This document shows, in pieces, positions 61,738 through 64,000 of a stretch of 64,000 bases of DNA (its first letter is position 1; each line of letters begins with the position of its first letter). Under the pieces are notes generated by a model that searched no databases, was not told the origin of the DNA, and saw nothing but the letters and a program-made list of their open reading frames with translations. This stretch comes from Methanolobus sp. WCC4 (lineage in GTDB: Archaea; Halobacteriota; Methanosarcinia; Methanosarcinales; Methanosarcinaceae). Position numbers and translations under genes: made by a program. Location of the stretch: the NCBI RefSeq assembly GCF_038022665.1, contig NZ_CP150629.1, positions 974,480 through 1,038,479 of the forward strand, in the 5' to 3' direction.

Positions 61738-63477
61738 ATGTGGAACCGGAAAAGCAGATGGAATCTAATTCTCCTTGCCGTAGTAGTTCTGCTTTTGATA
61801 AGTTCCATATTCTTTCTCTGGATGAGGACCAACCTTGAGGTCAGGTCGGTAGTTGAGGAACAATACCAGAATCAACAGTTGTCACTGACACGCCAGATAG
61901 CTGACAATATCGAGAAGACACTCAATGAAAGGGTACTGTTGCTCGAGGTTATCGCCAAAAAGGATACAGGTGTTCCTCCTGATAATTACCTGTCCGACCT
62001 TAAAAGTGTCTATGATGTTGCAGGGATATTCTATGTGGTTGAATATGTCTCAGAGGACGGTACGATAGTTTCGGGCTATCCTGAAGAGAACGTTCCTATC
62101 GGTCTGAATCTCTATGATTCGAATCAGTATGGCGCCTTTGAAATGGTAAAGGAGTCCGGAGAGGTATATGTTACGGATCCTTTGAAGCTGATAGAGGGTA
62201 ACTATGGTTCTTTTATATGGGTGCCTGTTTATGAGGGTGGTGAGTTCAGGGGTGCTTTCATTGCGATAGTCCAGGAATCAGACCTTAAAAGCAGGTATGT
62301 GGTGGAATCTAATTCGTCCAGTTACGCATATCTCCTTGACAACAGAGGAAGAGTGCTTTATTCCGATCAGGGTGACTATCCAAGACGTACAAGCTATGCA
62401 GAGATCATGGCTTCTACTTCTTCGGGACTTAGCAATATCATTGCAGAACAGGTGAATGGTACGGAAGGGAACGGTAAGTACCTGATCCTTGAAAATGGAT
62501 CTCTGGTCGAGGAAAGACTTGTCTCATATTCGCCTATTGAGTGGTACAATCAGAAATGGTCACTGGCAATAACAAGTCCTTCTTCTGAGGTTGACAGGCT
62601 TATCGTATCTGTTTACCTGAAACTTTTCATTGTAGCCGTGGTTTCGGTACTCTTCATAGTATTCGTTAGTTCGTTCCTGGTCATAATCCTCTTCAACTGG
62701 AGCAAGAGCCTTGAAAAGGAGGTTGATGAGAAGACCCAGGAACTCAAGGAATCCAATGAATCATTGAAGGCAGCAAATAGTAAGCTCAAGGAACTTGACA
62801 GGCTGAAGACCGAATTCCTTTCGGTGGTCTCCCATGAGCTGAAAACACCGCTGACTGCCATGAAAACCTCAAGTGAGTTCCTCCGGGAGAATGATAGTTG
62901 TGATATTCCTCTGAAGAATCAGATGCTTGATATCGTCATCAGGAACATAGACCGGCAGTCAAGGATGGTCGATGACCTTCTTGATATATCCAGGATCGAA
63001 TCCGAGCGCATGAAGTTCCATCAGGAGCCTGTGGACATAGGGGAAACCATCAGGATGTCCCTTGAGATCCTTGACAGCTTCATAAAGGAAAAGGATATGG
63101 CGGTACTGGTGAACCTGCCTGATAACCTTCCGGTGGTCAATACGGACAGGGACAAACTGGTTCAGGTTTTCGTGAATCTTCTCAACAATGCTGTCAAGTT
63201 CAGTAAGAAGGGTGGAAGGATCGATATCAATGTGGTGGATGAGGATGACTATCTAAGGGTAAGTGTAGTTGATGATGGTATTGGCATGGGGACTGAAGAA
63301 ATAGAGAGGATATTCGATAAGTTCTACCAGATAGACAGTACCTCTACCCGCAAGGTTGGAGGAAGCGGTCTTGGACTTTCAATTGTCAAAGGTATCATTG
63401 AAGGTCAGGGTGGGACCATAACTGCCAGCAGCGAAGAAGGAAAAGGCAGTACTTTCACATTTACATTAAAAAAATAA
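61738..63477 (+). CDS. Membrane sensor histidine kinase with Cache-type external domain
   Basis: A 579-residue kinase. Helix 1 is at residues 9-24 (LILLAVVVLLLISSIFFLW). An extracellular Cache-like domain spans about 28-280 (YDVAGIFYVVEYVSEDGTIV; YGSFIWVPVYEGGEFRGAFI). Helix 2 is near 292-318, followed by a coiled coil. The HisKA box VVSHELKTPLTAMK contains His366. The HATPase domain shows NLLNNAVKFS, DDGIGMG and GSGLGLSIVK. It pairs with the response regulator upstream. The external ligand is unknown. Confidence 0.92.
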   Translation: MWNRKSRWNLILLAVVVLLLISSIFFLWMRTNLEVRSVVEEQYQNQQLSLTRQIADNIEKTLNERVLLLEVIAKKDTGVPPDNYLSDLKSVYDVAGIFYVVEYVSEDGTIVSGYPEENVPIGLNLYDSNQYGAFEMVKESGEVYVTDPLKLIEGNYGSFIWVPVYEGGEFRGAFIAIVQESDLKSRYVVESNSSSYAYLLDNRGRVLYSDQGDYPRRTSYAEIMASTSSGLSNIIAEQVNGTEGNGKYLILENGSLVEERLVSYSPIEWYNQKWSLAITSPSSEVDRLIVSVYLKLFIVAVVSVLFIVFVSSFLVIILFNWSKSLEKEVDEKTQELKESNESLKAANSKLKELDRLKTEFLSVVSHELKTPLTAMKTSSEFLRENDSCDIPLKNQMLDIVIRNIDRQSRMVDDLLDISRIESERMKFHQEPVDIGETIRMSLEILDSFIKEKDMAVLVNLPDNLPVVNTDRDKLVQVFVNLLNNAVKFSKKGGRIDINVVDEDDYLRVSVVDDGIGMGTEEIERIFDKFYQIDSTSTRKVGGSGLGLSIVKGIIEGQGGTITASSEEGKGSTFTFTLKK

Positions 63478-63489
63478 CCACCAAGTGTT

Positions 63490-64000
63490 TCATATCTCAT
63501 AGTTCTCAGGTATGGTGAAGGTAAAATCACTGCCTTTGTCAGGTTCACTGCTCACCTGAATGTTCCCGCCATGCATCTCAACGAATCTCTTCACGATCAT
63601 AAGTCCCAGACCTACGCCTTCATATCTGCGTGTGAGTGCCGGGTCTATCTGCAGGAAAGGCTGGAATAATTTATCAAGGTCCTTTTCATCTATTCCGATT
63701 CCCGTATCCTTTACCGAGAACTTCAACATATCCTTCTCCCTGGAAATAGTCACCTTTATCTCTCCCATCTCGGGTGTGAACTTGATGGCATTGTTTATCA
63801 GGTTGTAAAGGATGGTCTTCAGCTTGTTCTTATCGATGTGTATGACAGTGATGTCATTTTCAAGCTCAAAATCAAGTTTTATATGTTTCTTCTTTGCCAT
63901 TGGAAGAGTGGAGTTCTTTATGTCCTTGACGATAGCTGGTGCAGAGACCTCTTTAATGTTGAGTTCCAGTTTTCCTTCCTCTGCAGCTGATAGTTCGATC
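63490..64000 (-). CDS. Histidine kinase, C-terminal part only (cut by window edge)
   Basis: The minus-strand frame is open from the right edge to the stop at 63490, giving about 170 residues. The first part seen (IELSAAEEGKLELNIKEVSA) follows the HisKA domain. Then comes the complete HATPase domain: TILYNLINNAIKFTPEM, DTGIGIDEKDLDKLFQPF, YEGVGLGLMIVKRFVEMHGG and GSDFTFTIP. The sensor part lies outside the window. It converges with the kinase at 61738, 12 bases apart. The FVEMHGGNIQVSSEPDKGSD end resembles the relic at 26213-26334. Confidence 0.9.
   Translation of the reverse strand, partial: IELSAAEEGKLELNIKEVSAPAIVKDIKNSTLPMAKKKHIKLDFELENDITVIHIDKNKLKTILYNLINNAIKFTPEMGEIKVTISREKDMLKFSVKDTGIGIDEKDLDKLFQPFLQIDPALTRRYEGVGLGLMIVKRFVEMHGGNIQVSSEPDKGSDFTFTIPENYEI

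Overview
The window is from a methanogenic archaeon of the Methanosarcinales, most likely a halotolerant methylotroph of the Methanosarcinaceae (Methanolobus or Methanococcoides type; genus is inference). Evidence: methanogenesis marker protein 14, the methanofuran enzyme MfnB, an F420-type FrhB protein, an archaeal S-adenosylmethionine synthetase, a geranylgeranyl-lipid UbiA prenyltransferase, Cdc48, a CetZ-like tubulin homolog and PolX. Archaeal TATA boxes about 25 bases before starts are common, as are GTG and TTG starts with good Shine-Dalgarno (SD) sequences. I saw no tRNA, rRNA, CRISPR array, insertion sequence or prophage.

Layout. 0-12 kb: a Rieske-like protein cut by the left edge, a MarR-MATE efflux operon with its own palindromic operators, a YHS-FrhB iron-sulfur flavoprotein, a radical SAM enzyme, a copper operon (copZ, copA, small membrane protein), an Mrr-type nuclease, and a thioredoxin next to Mmp14. 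12-24 kb: PolX, a DUF166 protein, thymidylate kinase, a PAS histidine kinase, divergent hisAF-related and mfnB genes, and Cdc48. 23.6-29.4 kb: a chemoreceptor and a large hybrid histidine kinase beside the decayed tail of another kinase. 29.6-35.3 kb: HARP (protein-only RNase P homolog), S-adenosylmethionine synthetase, the UbiA lipid enzyme, and a complete aspartate-to-NAD set (nadX, nadA, nadC). 35.4-42.8 kb: a surface protein, CetZ, a lone ABC ATPase, a PPC-domain protein, a regulator, enolase, and a LarA-type racemase.

43.6-59.7 kb is the most distinctive region. It is a dense cluster of FtsX/MacB-type ABC permeases, LolD/MacB-type ATPases and membrane-anchored extracellular beta-sandwich proteins (COG1361/CARDB type). 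At least three ATPase-surface protein-permease modules are present; two are tandem, same-order paralogs, and a third faces the other way. The working inference is an archaeal surface machine in which the beta-sandwich proteins take the place of the MacA adaptor of bacterial MacAB systems. The right end holds small membrane proteins, two-component proteins and a histidine kinase cut by the window edge.

Non-coding items that protein annotation would miss: a candidate structured RNA at 44,884-44,965 with its own TATA box, upstream palindrome and T-runs; a dispersed intergenic repeat of about 260 bp at three loci (5.3, 20.9 and 41.1-41.5 kb); several promoter palindromes; three small unlisted reading frames; and two genes (S-adenosylmethionine synthetase and larA) whose family N-termini continue past the conventional start to near-cognate codons (CTG and ATC) behind strong SD sequences.
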